A stretch of 64,000 nucleotides of DNA from Paralithodes platypus. Taxonomy: Eukaryota > Arthropoda > Malacostraca > Decapoda > Lithodidae. This document shows, piece by piece, positions 63,311 through 64,000 of the stretch; position 1 is the stretch's first letter, and the number at the start of each line of letters is the position of its first letter. The stretch covers positions 40,404,740-40,468,739 of the forward strand of contig CM064518.1 in assembly GCA_032716605.1 (NCBI GenBank), in the 5' to 3' direction. Both the position numbers and the translations under genes were made by a program. The notes beneath the pieces were generated by a model. The model had not been told where the DNA came from. It saw nothing but the letters and a program-made list of their open reading frames with translations, and did no database searches.

Positions 63311-63392
63311 TGAGAGACTTATAATTACACTAGACATATGACTCAACAGGTGATGTACTAATTAACTAACTCTCCTTGTCTCTCTTTCACAG

Positions 63393-63497
63393 GTAGGCGA
63401 ACGAGGAAGGAAGGTTTTATTTTTGTGTTTTTTTATTTATTTTTGTTTTATGGGCGAACGTACATATGGACGAAACAACCCAGGGACTTCAGTGATC
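63393..63497 (+). CDS. Weak exon candidate
   Basis: A very good acceptor (CTCCTTGTCTCTCTTTCACAG) and a donor GATC|GTAAGT enclose 105 nt, open only in frame 0 (VGERGRKVLFLCFF ... GERTYGRNNPGTSVI). The T-rich middle looks intronic. Alternatively the CACAG|GTAGGC junction at 63392/63393 is another acceptor-donor fusion. Also possible: no exon. Confidence 0.25.
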
Positions 63498-63508
63498 GTA
63501 AGTCTGTC

Positions 63509-63576
63509 TTTAGCCGGTGTCACACGAGCAAATTTTCCGTCAATTTTTGTGGGCAATTGTAGTCTTCAAAATGTAA
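63509..63576 (+). mobile_element. TTAA family G/H left end
   Basis: TTTAGCCGGTGTCACACGAG and TTTTCCGTCAATTTTTGTGG, interrupted by (CT)n. Confidence 0.6.
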
Positions 63577-63738
<162 letters not shown>

Positions 63739-63901
63739 ATGTCTATTAGCCCCTCTATTCATATATCCGTTTTCTTTGATATATTCCCGCTAGTCCCTCT
63801 TCCCGTTTTCTCTTCATTTCACCATTTTGCCGGCCATTGACTGCATATGTCTTCCTTATGCACGCGCGGTCTCTCTCTCTCTCTCTCTCTTGTTGTTGTT
63901 C

Positions 63902-64000
63902 ATAATATATATCAATGATCTAGATAATGGTATAAATAATTTAATTTCCAAATTCGCGGATGACACGAAGATAGGTAATGCAATCATTTCCGAAAGTGAT
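63902..64000 (+). mobile_element. CR1/L2-like LINE RT fragment, continues past window
   Basis: IIYINDLDNGINNLISKFAD followed by DTKIGNAIISESD is the segment around RT catalytic motif C (FADD) of CR1/L2-type elements. The 33 codons are open to the window edge. It starts directly after (CT)n and (TTG)n. Confidence 0.8.

Overview
The window looks like non-coding eukaryotic DNA, most probably from an arthropod and plausibly a decapod crustacean. The reasons are very dense microsatellites, several non-LTR retrotransposon (LINE) families, tRNA-headed SINEs, many short non-autonomous DNA transposons and candidate introns with GT-AG borders. The lineage is an inference from repeat style; no marker gene is present. 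I see no operons, rRNA, CRISPR, viral or toxin genes.

Host gene content is sparse and all on the + strand. The best case is a 2-kb open exon (15048-17107) for a disordered, low-complexity protein I do not recognise, followed by a possible 68-nt intron and a short last exon (to 17221). Other candidates are a 45-nt microexon (5655-5699), a PPSY-motif exon (21802-21866), a 42-nt microexon (48164-48205), weaker exons at 40525 and 63393, and a TATA/Inr promoter-like site near 20110-20141. Two sites (32204/05, 32685/86) have an acceptor fused directly to a donor, as in recursive splicing. Some exon phases are compatible, so part of the window may be introns of one large gene, but this is unproven.

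The dominant structure is a population of short elements bounded by TTAA, with no coding capacity. Family A (about 370 bp) and subfamily B (about 325-337 bp) occur about 30 times, whole or broken. Families C (180-215 bp), D (about 103 bp), E (231-235 bp), F (350-394 bp, long terminal inverted repeats), G/H (about 210 bp) and J (493 bp) share the TTAA boundary. They nest inside one another and abut sharing a single TTAA. Homologous uninterrupted copies act as internal empty-site controls, so TTAA target duplication is directly visible. Family I is a TA-flanked, mariner-like element, and one copy sits inside a LINE reading frame.

LINE remnants represent at least four lineages: a Jockey/CR1-like RT with YADD (41860-43165), a CR1/L2-like 3' end (9727-10545), an RTE-like family (7459, 44998, 48556) and an I/R1-like 3' end with a Cys-His knuckle (43562-43861). 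A 53-nt poly(A) tail at 13188-13240 suggests recent activity.

The rest is tandem repeats: arrays of 12-86 bp units, a 1.6-kb tract of almost only A and C (25.9-27.5 kb), a 4-kb cascade of related arrays (53.2-57.2 kb) and long (CT)n, (TA)n, (TTA)n and (CA)n runs. Many long open frames here are artefacts of repeat units divisible by three.
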